Part shown: positions 8,211-15,508 of the stretch, piece by piece
Numbering within the stretch: position 1 is the stretch's first letter
How the letters are laid out: each line of letters begins with the position of its first letter
Assembly (NCBI GenBank): GCA_023426125.1
Contig: JAFABI010000017.1
Span: forward strand, 124,001 to 188,000
Direction: 5' to 3'
Length of the DNA: 64,000 bases
Origin: Bacillota bacterium
Lineage (GTDB): Bacteria > Bacillota > Clostridia > Acetivibrionales > DTU013
Program-made: the position numbers and the translations under genes
The notes under the pieces: generated by a model
The model's database searches: none
What the model was told of the DNA's origin: nothing
What the model saw: only the letters and a program-made list of their open reading frames with translations

Positions 8211-10346
8211 ATGGAATACCTGTCCGGCATCGTTGAGAGAATCACATACAACAACGAGGAGAACGGCTTTAGCGTGATAAAGATCAAATCCAGGGGCTTT
8301 TCCGATCTGGTTACCGTTGTGGGAAACCTTGCCGCCGTCAATGTAGGGGCTGTTGTGAAATTGAAGGGCGACTGGAAGCATGACAGCAAATTCGGCAAAC
8401 AGTTCAGCGTTGTGGAATACAGTGAGACGGTCCCGGCTACCGTTGCAGGGATCGAAAAGTATCTGGGCAGCGGCCTTATCAAGGGCGTTGGACCGGTCAA
8501 CGCCCGTAGGATTGTGGGCTGCTTCAGAGAGGATACCCTAAGGGTCATCGAGGAAGAACCGGACAAGCTGGTCAATGTAGAAGGCATTGGTCCCAAAAGG
8601 GTAGCGATGATCAAGAAGGCATGGCAGGAGCAGAAGGAAATCAAAAATGTCATGCTGTTTCTGCAGAGCAACGGAGTATCCACCGCCTATGCCGTGAAAA
8701 TATTCAAAACCTATGGCAACGACAGCATCCATGTTGTAAAAACCAATCCGTACAGGCTGGCGGACGACATCTGGGGCATAGGCTTCAAGACCGCAGATAA
8801 GATCGCCCGGCAGCTGGGGTATGACAGGAATTCATACGAAAGGTGCAGGTCGGGGATCCTGTTTGTGCTGAACGAGCTTTCCAATGATGGCCATTGTTAC
8901 GCGGAAAGAGAGCAGCTTATCACCGAAGCACAGAAAATCCTTGAATTGGAAGCCGACCTCTTAAACTCCACCCTTGACAAAATGATGGAAGAAAAATCCG
9001 TAATCCCTGATACCGGCAATGCCATTTTCCTGCCGCCCTTTTACTACAGTGAAATAGGGACTGCCAGGAGGATACGGAAGATCCTGGCGGAACAGTGCAT
9101 GTTCAATTCTACTTTTTCCGACGACATCATCCGAAAGCTGGAAAAAGAGTATGGCATCCAATATGACGATGTGCAGGCGGATGCGATAAAAACTGCGGCC
9201 AGGTCAAAATTCATGGTGCTGACGGGTGGACCGGGAACAGGAAAAACTACAACCACCCTTGCGGTAATCAAGGTGTTTGAAAAACTGGGAGCCAGGGTAC
9301 TCCTTGCCGCCCCGACAGGCCGCGCAGCCAAAAGGATGTCCGAGACCACCGGGATGGAAGCAAAAACCATTCACAGGCTGCTGGAATTCAAGCCGCCGGA
9401 GGGCTACAAAAAGAATGAGGACAGCCCCCTGGAATGCGATGTGCTTATTATTGACGAGACTTCCATGGTTGACATTATTCTCATGTATAACCTTCTTAAA
9501 GCTGTTGCGGACAATACCATCGTTATCCTTGTGGGCGATGTGGACCAGCTGCCCTCCGTTGGCGCAGGCAATGTGCTGAAGGACATTATCGACTCCGGGA
9601 CTGTGAACATCGTCAAGCTCACAAGGATTTTCCGGCAGGCCCAGGGCAGCGCCATTATCACCAATGCCCATAAGATAAACAAAGGGGAATTTCCCAGGCT
9701 TAACGGGGGACGGAACAGCGATTTCTTTTTTATTGAAGAAGAGGAACCTGCAAAGGTAGTGAACACGATAAAGGACCTGTGCGCCAAAAGATTGCCGAAA
9801 CATTACAAGGCCAGTCCGATAAACGATATACAGGTTCTGTGCCCGATGCAGAGAGGAGATGCCGGGGCATATAATTTGAACACCGTTTTGCAGGAAACCC
9901 TCAACCCTTCCGGCGTATTTGTCAAGTATGGCGGCACTCAGTACCGGCTGAATGATAAGGTCATGCAGATAAAAAACAATTATGACAAAAGTGTTTTCAA
10001 TGGGGATATCGGCAGCATTGTGAACATCGATACGGAGGACAAAACACTGGTCATCAGCTTTGACGGCAATGCCGTCGAATATGATGTTACCGAGCTGGAT
10101 GAAGTGGTCCTTGCCTATGCCACTACGGTTCACAAGAGCCAGGGAAGTGAATACAAAATCGTCGTTGCGCCTTTCACGATGCAGCATTATATGATGCTGC
10201 AGCGAAATCTGCTCTATACCTGCGTCACCAGGGCGAAAAAGGTTTTTGTCCTGGTAGGCTCCAGAAAGGCCGTTGGTGTCGCCGTCGGCAACAACAAAAC
10301 CCAGAAGAGGAACACCATGCTGGACAGGCGGTTAAAACCGGAGTAA
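8211..10346 (+). CDS. recD2: ATP-dependent RecD2-type DNA helicase
   Basis: RecD2 is a 5'-3' superfamily 1B helicase of DNA repair that acts without RecBC. The 711-residue protein has an OB-like N-terminal domain (EYLSGIVERITYNNEENGF), tandem helix-hairpin-helix motifs (GVGPVNARRIVGCF, VEGIGPKRVAMI, GIGFKTADKIARQLG), then the motor: Walker A GGPGTGKT at residues 339-346, motif Ia AAPTGRAAKRMSE, Walker B DVLIIDETSMVD, motif III VGDVDQLPSVGAG and the C-terminal motif TTVHKSQGSEY with VTRAKK. The length is normal. The ribosome site GAGG lies 12 bases from the ATG and is weakly placed. The gene is monocistronic. Confidence 0.96.
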   Translation: MEYLSGIVERITYNNEENGFSVIKIKSRGFSDLVTVVGNLAAVNVGAVVKLKGDWKHDSKFGKQFSVVEYSETVPATVAGIEKYLGSGLIKGVGPVNARRIVGCFREDTLRVIEEEPDKLVNVEGIGPKRVAMIKKAWQEQKEIKNVMLFLQSNGVSTAYAVKIFKTYGNDSIHVVKTNPYRLADDIWGIGFKTADKIARQLGYDRNSYERCRSGILFVLNELSNDGHCYAEREQLITEAQKILELEADLLNSTLDKMMEEKSVIPDTGNAIFLPPFYYSEIGTARRIRKILAEQCMFNSTFSDDIIRKLEKEYGIQYDDVQADAIKTAARSKFMVLTGGPGTGKTTTTLAVIKVFEKLGARVLLAAPTGRAAKRMSETTGMEAKTIHRLLEFKPPEGYKKNEDSPLECDVLIIDETSMVDIILMYNLLKAVADNTIVILVGDVDQLPSVGAGNVLKDIIDSGTVNIVKLTRIFRQAQGSAIITNAHKINKGEFPRLNGGRNSDFFFIEEEEPAKVVNTIKDLCAKRLPKHYKASPINDIQVLCPMQRGDAGAYNLNTVLQETLNPSGVFVKYGGTQYRLNDKVMQIKNNYDKSVFNGDIGSIVNIDTEDKTLVISFDGNAVEYDVTELDEVVLAYATTVHKSQGSEYKIVVAPFTMQHYMMLQRNLLYTCVTRAKKVFVLVGSRKAVGVAVGNNKTQKRNTMLDRRLKPE

Positions 10347-10530
10347 ACCCTCGATTATTTTTCTCCTTTGCTTTTATGAATTTTATTGTCTCGCCAATTC
10401 TTTTGCAAAATTTATTTTTTGTTAACAAAATTTTCACAAAACCTTCGCATTTTCCTAACATTTTGCTGCTATGATGTATTCATAAACCTTTTTGATCGTT
10501 CCTCCTTTTTTCATATAAATCCTTTATAAG
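10347..10530. other. AT-rich intergenic spacer after recD2
   Basis: About 185 bases without an open frame. It is AT-rich and holds a TATGATG sequence near 10481 but no convincing -35 partner. A short untranslated transcript ending at the hairpin 10531-10557 is possible but unsupported. Confidence 0.3.
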
Positions 10531-10557
10531 AGCTCCCGTAAAACGGAGCCTTTTTTG
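10531..10557 (+). terminator. Rho-independent terminator
   Basis: GCTCC and GGAGC form a stem around CGTAAAAC and are followed directly by six T residues. It can end transcription from recD2, 185 bases upstream, or from a short transcript in the spacer. Confidence 0.75.
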
Positions 10558-10623
10558 TTGTGCATAAAATTAAAAATCCTGTATAATGTAATCATAGAAT
10601 TAAGCGATAAGGCGGGTGTTTCT

Positions 10624-11142
10624 TTGCATTACCGGCAGGCGGAGCAAGACGACAGGGAAAAAATAAAGGAGGTCCTGGTCAGGTCCTTTTCACCAACCTA
10701 TGCCTATTATGCACAGAAGAGTTTTGCAGACCTTCAAAATGTGCTGGTGGCGGAGGAGGAGGGCAAAGTGACCGCAGTGATCAATTGGAGGATCCTTGAA
10801 GCCGGAGAAAAAAAGATCGGCTATCTCTTCTGGCTTGCGGTCCAGCCTGAGTATCGCAGGAGGGGGATTGCAAAAGAACTCATCCGGGCTGCCATCAGTA
10901 AAATGCTGCAGGAAAGCACCCTTACGGAAATCTATGCCGCCGTGGAGAAAAGCAATGCGCCCTCACGGGAGCTTATCGGATCCCTGGGATTTGCCTTGAT
11001 CAGCAGAGCCGAAATGAAGAAAAAATACGGGCTGAAATGTGTGCAGCTCTATTTTCAGATGATGCTGCTTCCCAAAGAGGATCTTTTTATGCTTCATCGC
11101 GACAATAAGTATGGCTCGGTGCGAGCCTTCGGGGACGGGTGA
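10624..11142 (+). CDS. GNAT family N-acetyltransferase
   Basis: This protein of about 172 residues has a GNAT fold: acceptor-side N-terminus (HYRQAEQDDREKIKEVLV), core strands, and the acetyl-CoA pyrophosphate-binding motif QPEYRRRGIAKELI near residues 76-89, followed by the typical beta-bulge region IYAAVEKSNAPSRELIGSLGF. A TTG start at 10624 is chosen because AAGGCGGG lies eight to ten bases upstream and a good TATAAT box sits at 10582-10587; the frame upstream runs into the terminator. The substrate is unknown. The last 20 residues overlap the decayed UroD-like remnant on the other strand and may not be original. Confidence 0.85.
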   Translation: MHYRQAEQDDREKIKEVLVRSFSPTYAYYAQKSFADLQNVLVAEEEGKVTAVINWRILEAGEKKIGYLFWLAVQPEYRRRGIAKELIRAAISKMLQESTLTEIYAAVEKSNAPSRELIGSLGFALISRAEMKKKYGLKCVQLYFQMMLLPKEDLFMLHRDNKYGSVRAFGDG

Positions 11143-11408
11143 GGTTGTCCCCGGATCCTGGGCTTTCGGTGAGCAGGACATATCCCTCATGCTTCCTGCA
11201 CGGGTTTTTGATGTCCGAATAGTCGAACCAGTCGGCAGACGGGAAGGCCACATTTTCAAGGTCTCTTGCATCCTCGATTTGTGCAAAGGGCAAATAGCAG
11301 GTTTCGGCATAGGAACCGCTTTCAAAGGAAACCAACTTTCACCGTTCCCCCCACATCCCATCCCAGAAGCCATCCCTGGCAAAATAACGCATAAAGGCAT
11401 TCGCGGTT
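11087..11408 (-). pseudogene. UroD-like (uroporphyrinogen decarboxylase family) remnant A
   Basis: On the minus strand, 11408-11344 reads AFMRYFARDGFWDGMWGER then a stop codon where Trp is expected, and the same frame continues with KLVSFESGSYAETCYLPFAQ and the block FPSADWFDYSDI. These blocks match the N-terminal half of UroD-like proteins found with corrinoid methyltransferase systems. After GSG (about 11150) the homology ends. Neither the true start nor the C-terminal two thirds is present. The end overlaps the GNAT gene. It is a different subfamily from remnant B at 11812. Confidence 0.7.
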
Positions 11409-11424
11409 ATTTTTGCAAGGCTCC

Positions 11425-11447
11425 AAAAAGCCGGTTAAACCGGCTTT
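11425..11447 (-). terminator. Rho-independent terminator
   Basis: AAAGCCGGTT and AACCGGCTTT form a near-perfect stem; on the minus strand it is followed by a run of T. It lies 30 bases after the stop of the small gene 11478-11702. Confidence 0.65.
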
Positions 11448-11477
11448 AAGCAGAATTATTCAAGCGCCGTTGCATTA

Positions 11478-11702
11478 CTAATAAAACATGCTTGTTGCAT
11501 AGCAGGCCGGGAAGGGCAATACATCCTGGATTTCATCAAAGAAATAGTGCTTTGTTGCAAACTGGGTGTGGTACAAATATTCCAACAGATAAATCTGACC
11601 GTTGGCAACACTGCACAATATTCCTGAAACACCCTGCCCATTTGCCAGGGAAACGCCGACGGGCTTATTCATCAGGTAAGGTAATCTTGATTGCCAGGGC
11701 AT
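11478..11702 (-). CDS. Small conserved hypothetical protein, 74 residues
   Basis: The product looks like a compact beta-rich domain: residues 1-45 (SRLPYLMNKPVGVSLANG, then QGVSGILCSVANGQIYLLEY) resemble a small Sm-like or SH3-like barrel with a 'G..V.L..GQ..SG.L' pattern, followed by the conserved-looking FDEIQDVLPFPAC ending. I believe similar short proteins occur in other Firmicutes, but I cannot name the family. The ATG at 11702 has AAAGGA about ten bases upstream, and a terminator follows the gene. It survives intact between two decayed UroD-like genes. Confidence 0.6.
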   Translation of the reverse strand: MPWQSRLPYLMNKPVGVSLANGQGVSGILCSVANGQIYLLEYLYHTQFATKHYFFDEIQDVLPFPACYATSMFY

Positions 11703-11811
11703 ACCGGTTCACATCCTTTTGTTGTATCATACTATGCATAAAGGCGCAGTAGTGTGTACAGGAGAAATACGGAGGAAATGTCCTCTTTCAAAAATGAGTG
11801 GAGGTAAGCCT

Positions 11812-12184
11812 ATGGAAAAGATGACGACGAAAGAACGTATGACGAGGATGTTTCAGCATCAAGAAGCAGACAGGGTGCCTATCTGGGACAGTCCGTGGCA
11901 AGGAACGATAAGCCGCTGGCATCGGGAGGGCCTGCCTGCGGGCATGAACTATGTTGATTATTTCGATCTGGATAAACTCGCAGGCATTTATGTGGACAAT
12001 TCACCTCAACGCAGTGCTGCTGAATGACCTGGAGGCGATCCTGGAAGAGATCAAGGTCAGCCTGCCCGTGTTGAAAGAATCCGGCGGATATGTTTTTTCC
12101 TCCGACCATTCCATTCCCAACAGCGTAAGCCTGGAAAACTTCAGGCAGATCATCGGGCTGGTCAAAGAACTGGGCAGGTTTTAG
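11812..12184 (+). pseudogene. UroD-like (MtaA/CmuA-type) remnant B with internal deletion
   Basis: The ATG at 11812 follows a GGAGGT ribosome site and begins a normal N-terminus (TTKERMTRMFQHQEADRVP, then WDSPWQGTISRWHREG) up to IYVDNSP near 12010. The frame then shifts by one. From about 12024 another frame gives the normal C-terminus LEEIKVSLPVLKESGG, FSSDHSIPNSVSLENF and IIGLVKELGRF with the stop at 12184. The family is about 340 residues long, so roughly 210 residues are deleted. The expression signals still look intact, so a short useless peptide may be made. Confidence 0.8.
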
Positions 12185-12244
12185 GAACACACTGAAGGTG
12201 CATAGGAGACGTTTCCGATATATCCATAATATGTTTTAATTTCC

Positions 12245-12273
12245 TTGAAATTGGATATCATATCTTATAAAAT
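12245..12273 (+). promoter_or_regulatory. Promoter of the 12307 HTH gene
   Basis: TTGAAA (12245-12250) and TAAAAT (12268-12273) are 17 bases apart, 33 bases before the ATG at 12307. Confidence 0.55.
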
Positions 12274-12306
12274 AAACTTATCAACGATGAAAGGTGTGAT
12301 TAAAGC

Positions 12307-12744
12307 ATGTATGAGAATGTAACCTACGCAGATCTTAAAAGTCTCCCTAAAGAGCAGAAATCTGAAGCGTGGAAGGAATTGAAGTCTCTTTATAAAACCC
12401 AGAAGGAATTGGCGGATAAGCTGGGTGTCAGCCCGAATCTTGTTTACAACATGATATCCAGGTATGTAAAAGAAGAATCTGCCGAAAATGAGAAGGAAAC
12501 GGTGCTGGAAGTTTTGAAAAAACCGAAAAAGGCCGGGAGCATGGCGAAGAAACGCAATAGGAAGATACAGGACGCTGTTCCGGAAAGTATACCTGCGGTT
12601 TCGGAAGCCAGGGAAGAATCATTTGCAATATCAATCAAAAAGACCGTTCCCGGCGAAGATGCCCAGTGCTTCTTAAACGGAGTGGGCAGTACTCTTCTGA
12701 AAGGCCAGAAATACGCTATTGAAGTTAAAATAACGGAAGAATAG
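12307..12744 (+). CDS. Small DNA-binding-like protein with N-terminal helix-turn-helix
   Basis: This 145-residue protein begins with a probable HTH at residues 26-50 (YKTQKELADKLGVSPNLVYN), followed by a charged, Lys/Glu-rich linker of about 45 residues and a C-terminal domain of about 45 residues (SFAISIKKTVPGEDAQCFLN and KYAIEVKITEE) that looks beta-rich. I recognise no family for the whole protein. An AAAGGTG ribosome site precedes the ATG. The gene has its own promoter and a strong terminator, so it is a single-gene unit. A regulatory role is inferred only from the HTH. Confidence 0.75.
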   Translation: MYENVTYADLKSLPKEQKSEAWKELKSLYKTQKELADKLGVSPNLVYNMISRYVKEESAENEKETVLEVLKKPKKAGSMAKKRNRKIQDAVPESIPAVSEAREESFAISIKKTVPGEDAQCFLNGVGSTLLKGQKYAIEVKITEE

Positions 12745-12750
12745 GCAGCA

Positions 12751-12796
12751 GGGCTGTCTCAGAATACACGGATTTTTGAGACAGCTCCTTCTTTTC
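12751..12796 (+). terminator. Rho-independent terminator
   Basis: GCTGTCTCA (12753-12761) and TGAGACAGC (12777-12785) form a perfect nine-pair stem, followed by TCCTTCTTTT. It lies nine bases after the HTH gene. Confidence 0.85.
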
Positions 12797-12844
12797 CATT
12801 CAATTTGCCGGCGCGAATTGAGTATACAGCGGAATAAAACAAAA

Positions 12845-12995
12845 TCACCCCTGTTGACAGTTGCGTTAATGATTTCATTTAATGAAACATGCTCGTTTCT
12901 GAACCTGGCTGCGCTTTTTTCATTTTTCAGGTGAATCGCATTTTGCGGACACAGACGGACACATCCAAGGCAGGCCTCGCAGCGTTCAAGGAAAG
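12845..12995 (-). pseudogene. EFR1-type ferredoxin, C-terminal remnant
   Basis: On the minus strand the sequence encodes ERCEACLGCVRLCPQNAI, LKNEKSAARFRN and SLNEIINA. This is the second 4Fe-4S motif (CxxCxxCxxxCP) and the characteristic end of EFR1-family proteins (flavodoxin plus two 4Fe-4S clusters). The flavodoxin domain and the first cluster, about 180 residues, are missing, and the frame runs past the normal end into unrelated codons. No start signal is seen. It abuts the tetR promoter at 13026. Confidence 0.75.
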
Positions 12996-13025
12996 TCACT
13001 AAAGGCAAAAAAAGTTTAAATGTTA

Positions 13026-13054
13026 TTGACGGGAAAAGAGGGATATGCTAAAAT
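13026..13054 (+). promoter_or_regulatory. Promoter of the first tetR operon
   Basis: TTGACG (13026-13031) and TAAAAT (13049-13054) are 17 bases apart. The operator-like motif follows at once (13059-13080), a classic place for repression. Confidence 0.8.
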
Positions 13055-13058
13055 CAGT

Positions 13059-13080
13059 TTAGGTCATACGTCCGAATTAA
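13059..13080 (+). promoter_or_regulatory. TetR-type operator motif, site A
   Basis: The core CATACGTCCGAATTA is an imperfect palindrome around ACGT. It matches site B (14061) and site C (21483) at most positions; the shared pattern is TTAG, six to eight variable bases, CGT, one base, CGAATTA. It sits between the -10 box and the tetR start. Confidence 0.75.
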
Positions 13081-13092
13081 TCTGGGAGTGCG

Positions 13093-13677
13093 ATGGGTAT
13101 GGAAAAGAGAACCGAGAAGACAAGCCAATCCAAAAAAATACTTGAAACAGCCTTTCAATGCCTGTCCACAAGAGGCTATGCCAATGTGTCCATGCGGGAT
13201 ATCGCCGATGAAGCCGGGGTTGCGCTGAGCCAATTGAATTATTATTACAGGAATAAGGAGGGACTATTTACCGAAGTTATAAAAATGATGATGCGCCAAT
13301 ATTTGCACGAAATAGAGGATAAATTGAAATCTACTGCAAATACTAAAGAAAAAATTGCTTCGCTTGTAAGGTATTTTAGCGAACTGATAAGGAAAAACCC
13401 GGAGCTTTTGAGGCTTTTTATTGATTTCACGGCACAGTCCTTATGGCTGCCATCTTTCAGGAAGCAATTGAAAAACCTGTTTGCCGATTTATCGGAAATG
13501 ATAGAGAAAAGCCTGGCTGGAACGGTAATGAATAAAAATTTGCGCGAATACTCTTCGAAGTCGGTGGCAAAGCTGGTTCTTGGGGCATTGTACGGTACTT
13601 CGATACAGATCATGCTGGATTCGGACGAGGACAAAGCGTTTGATTCCTTGAATCTGGTAGGAATGATATTAAATTAA
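13093..13677 (+). CDS. TetR/AcrR family transcriptional regulator (paralog 1)
   Basis: This is a 194-residue TetR repressor. The N-terminal HTH is clear at residues 14-60 (ILETAFQCLSTRGYANVSMR, IADEAGVALSQLNYYYRNKE, GLFTEV). The C-terminal ligand domain is all-helical and resembles those of regulators responding to lipids or hydrophobic compounds, but the ligand is unknown. Paralog 2 (20857) has an almost identical recognition helix region (DIADEAGVxLSQLNYYYxNKEGLFTE). Operator site A overlaps its promoter region, so self-repression is likely. It is followed after 15 bases by the phasin-like gene, and so probably heads the operon up to the AarF-like gene and beyond. Confidence 0.92.
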   Translation: MGMEKRTEKTSQSKKILETAFQCLSTRGYANVSMRDIADEAGVALSQLNYYYRNKEGLFTEVIKMMMRQYLHEIEDKLKSTANTKEKIASLVRYFSELIRKNPELLRLFIDFTAQSLWLPSFRKQLKNLFADLSEMIEKSLAGTVMNKNLREYSSKSVAKLVLGALYGTSIQIMLDSDEDKAFDSLNLVGMILN

Positions 13678-13692
13678 TGAGGAGGATTGTAA

Positions 13693-14031
13693 ATGACAAA
13701 CTTATTTGAAAAATCGGTGAATTTGGGGCTGGGACTTTTTATGTATTCCAGGGAGAAAGTGGAAGAATTCGTGGAAGAACTAGTGAGCAAAGGCGAGATT
13801 GCGAAAAAGGATGCCCGGCAGTTTGCGGGAGAACTGGTGAAAAGGGGAGAAGAACAGAGAGACGAACTAAAAAAGCTGATTAAGGAGGAAGTGGCGGAAG
13901 CCTTGAATTACACCAGGGTGGCAAAGAAGGAAGACATCGTCACAAAGGAGGAAATCAGCCGGATTGTCAGAGAGCAAATGTTGCAGGTGCTCCAGGAACA
14001 GGGAATTGCCAAAGGCGGAAATGAAAAATAA
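13693..14031 (+). CDS. Phasin-family-like coiled-coil protein
   Basis: This 112-residue, highly charged, helical protein starts with a short amphipathic part (FEKSVNLGLGLFMYSREKVE) and continues with heptad-like helices (VEELVSKGEIAKKDARQFAG, KRGEEQRDELKKLIKEEV, KEEISRIVREQMLQVLQEQG). It matches the pattern of phasin / polyhydroxyalkanoate-granule-associated-like proteins often found next to AarF/UbiB genes in Firmicutes. A GGAGGA ribosome site precedes the ATG. Its likely role is as a membrane- or granule-surface helper of the downstream enzymes; this is inference. Operator site B lies just after it. Confidence 0.75.
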   Translation: MTNLFEKSVNLGLGLFMYSREKVEEFVEELVSKGEIAKKDARQFAGELVKRGEEQRDELKKLIKEEVAEALNYTRVAKKEDIVTKEEISRIVREQMLQVLQEQGIAKGGNEK

Positions 14032-14060
14032 ACCTGAATGAGCCTTTTTATTTAACTGGA

Positions 14061-14082
14061 TTAGTACGGACGTACGAATTAT
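14061..14082 (+). promoter_or_regulatory. TetR-type operator motif, site B
   Basis: The core GTACGGACGTACGAATTA holds the palindromic ACGT centre shared with sites A and C. It lies 22 bases before the GTG start of the radical SAM gene, in the gap after the phasin-like gene. No strong promoter boxes are obvious beside it, so it may act as an internal control point. Confidence 0.7.
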
Positions 14083-14103
14083 ATTTACGAGGGGGATTTT
14101 AAA

Positions 14104-15471
14104 GTGAAATCTGCAAAACAAATCGTCAGCAGGTATGTAATGAAACAGGGCTTGAACTACATCGAAAAAAGTCCTTTGGAAAACTTGAATAATATCCTGA
14201 ACTGGGTGAGAAAAATAGATACGAAGGATTCCTTTAGAAAAACCTATGACGCGTTGGAAAAAATACTGCCGGATCAGGACAACAACTGGAACGTTTTCAT
14301 CCGCAGCTTGTTTGAGGATATACATCCGCAGGTGCTGAAGAAGTTTTTGAGCAATTTTGTTGTAAACACCCTTATTTTTTCTCCCCAGAGGGCGAAGATG
14401 TACTCGGAAAGATACAATTGCAATATTCCCAATGTAATCCTGATGGACCCGACGACAAAATGCAATCTGAAATGCATCGGCTGTTGGGCGGCCGAATATG
14501 ACAAAAGCGCTTCTTTGAGCTTTGATGACCTGGATGGTATTATTAAGCAGGGCAAGGAACTGGGGATCTACATGTATATCTATTCAGGAGGGGAGCCGCT
14601 GATGAGAAAGGACGACCTTATAAAGCTGGCGGAAAAGCATGGCGATTGCACCTTCCTTGCGTTTACAAACGGCACCCTGGTAGATGAGGCTTTTGCAAAA
14701 GAATTGTTAAGGGTCGCCAACTTCCTGCTTGCCATAAGTATTGAGGGCTACGAGAAAGAAACGGATATGCGGCGTGGTGAAGGTACCTATGCCAGGGCGA
14801 TTAAAGCGATGGACATCTTGAAAGCACATAAGCTTCCTTTCGGGTATTCGACCTGCTACCACAGCCAGAATGCCGACATTATAGGCTCCGAAGCCTATAC
14901 GGACATGATGATAGAAAAAGGGTGCAAGTTTGGATGGTATTTTACCTATATACCCATTGGGAAAGATGCAAAAGTAGATTTGATGGTCACGCCCCGGCAG
15001 CGTGAATTTATGTATCGGAAGATTAACGAATACAGGGGAACGAAACCAGTTTTCACGATGGATTTCTGGAACGACGGAGACCATGCGGGAGGCTGTATTG
15101 CCGGCGGAAAAGTATACCTGCACATTAATGCCAACGGGGATGTGGAGCCCTGCGGCTTTATCCACTACTCCAACGCAAATATCAAGGAAGTAAGTCTGCT
15201 TGAAGCACTGCAATCGCCGATTTTCATGCAATACAGGCAAAATCAGCCTTTTAACGGGAATCATCTGCGCCCGTGCCCGCTCCTGGACAATCCGGAGAAA
15301 CTGAGGGAGATGGTCCATAAGGCGGACGCAAAATCCACGCAATTCCTGGATGAAGAATCCGTCGATGCGTTGACGGACAAATGCCGGGACGTTTCCCGGA
15401 AGTGGGCTGAAACCGCCGACAGAATCAATGGGGAAGCAGCCGGAGGAGAACGGCAGGCGGCGGGAATGTAA
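14104..15471 (+). CDS. Radical SAM protein with SPASM-like C-terminal cysteines
   Basis: The 455-residue protein has the radical SAM signature C120-x3-C124-x2-C127 (TKCNLKCIGC), which binds the 4Fe-4S cluster that cleaves S-adenosylmethionine, and the GGEPL motif (YSGGEPLMRKDDLIKLAEK) about 40 residues later. A C-terminal cysteine set (CIAGG, VEPCGF, RPCPLLDN) indicates an auxiliary cluster region as in SPASM/twitch proteins. A helical N-terminal region of about 110 residues precedes the core. The GTG start has GAGGGGG eight bases upstream. The substrate is unknown. Position between a phasin-like and an AarF-like gene suggests work on a membrane lipid or quinone-like molecule, but this is inference. 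Confidence 0.9.
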   Translation: MKSAKQIVSRYVMKQGLNYIEKSPLENLNNILNWVRKIDTKDSFRKTYDALEKILPDQDNNWNVFIRSLFEDIHPQVLKKFLSNFVVNTLIFSPQRAKMYSERYNCNIPNVILMDPTTKCNLKCIGCWAAEYDKSASLSFDDLDGIIKQGKELGIYMYIYSGGEPLMRKDDLIKLAEKHGDCTFLAFTNGTLVDEAFAKELLRVANFLLAISIEGYEKETDMRRGEGTYARAIKAMDILKAHKLPFGYSTCYHSQNADIIGSEAYTDMMIEKGCKFGWYFTYIPIGKDAKVDLMVTPRQREFMYRKINEYRGTKPVFTMDFWNDGDHAGGCIAGGKVYLHINANGDVEPCGFIHYSNANIKEVSLLEALQSPIFMQYRQNQPFNGNHLRPCPLLDNPEKLREMVHKADAKSTQFLDEESVDALTDKCRDVSRKWAETADRINGEAAGGERQAAGM

Positions 15472-15508
15472 CCCTTTGGAGAACAGGGGAGACGGGATAG
15501 GAAATGGT

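Noticed and set aside
9204..10187. Long minus-strand open frame (about 327 codons) inside recD2
   Set aside because: It is antisense to conserved helicase motifs, lacks a ribosome site and known motifs, and reflects the codon bias of recD2.
11110..11155. Terminator at the end of the GNAT gene
   Set aside because: Two GC-rich hairpins (GGCTCG-GTG-CGAGCC and GGGGAC...GTCCCC) are present but have no T-run and lie in the frame end and UroD remnant; I could not decide their role.
12673..13008. A complete small ferredoxin gene
   Set aside because: Only the last cluster motif and tail of an EFR1 protein are present, with no start signal; the remainder of the frame is antisense to the HTH gene's end and its terminator.
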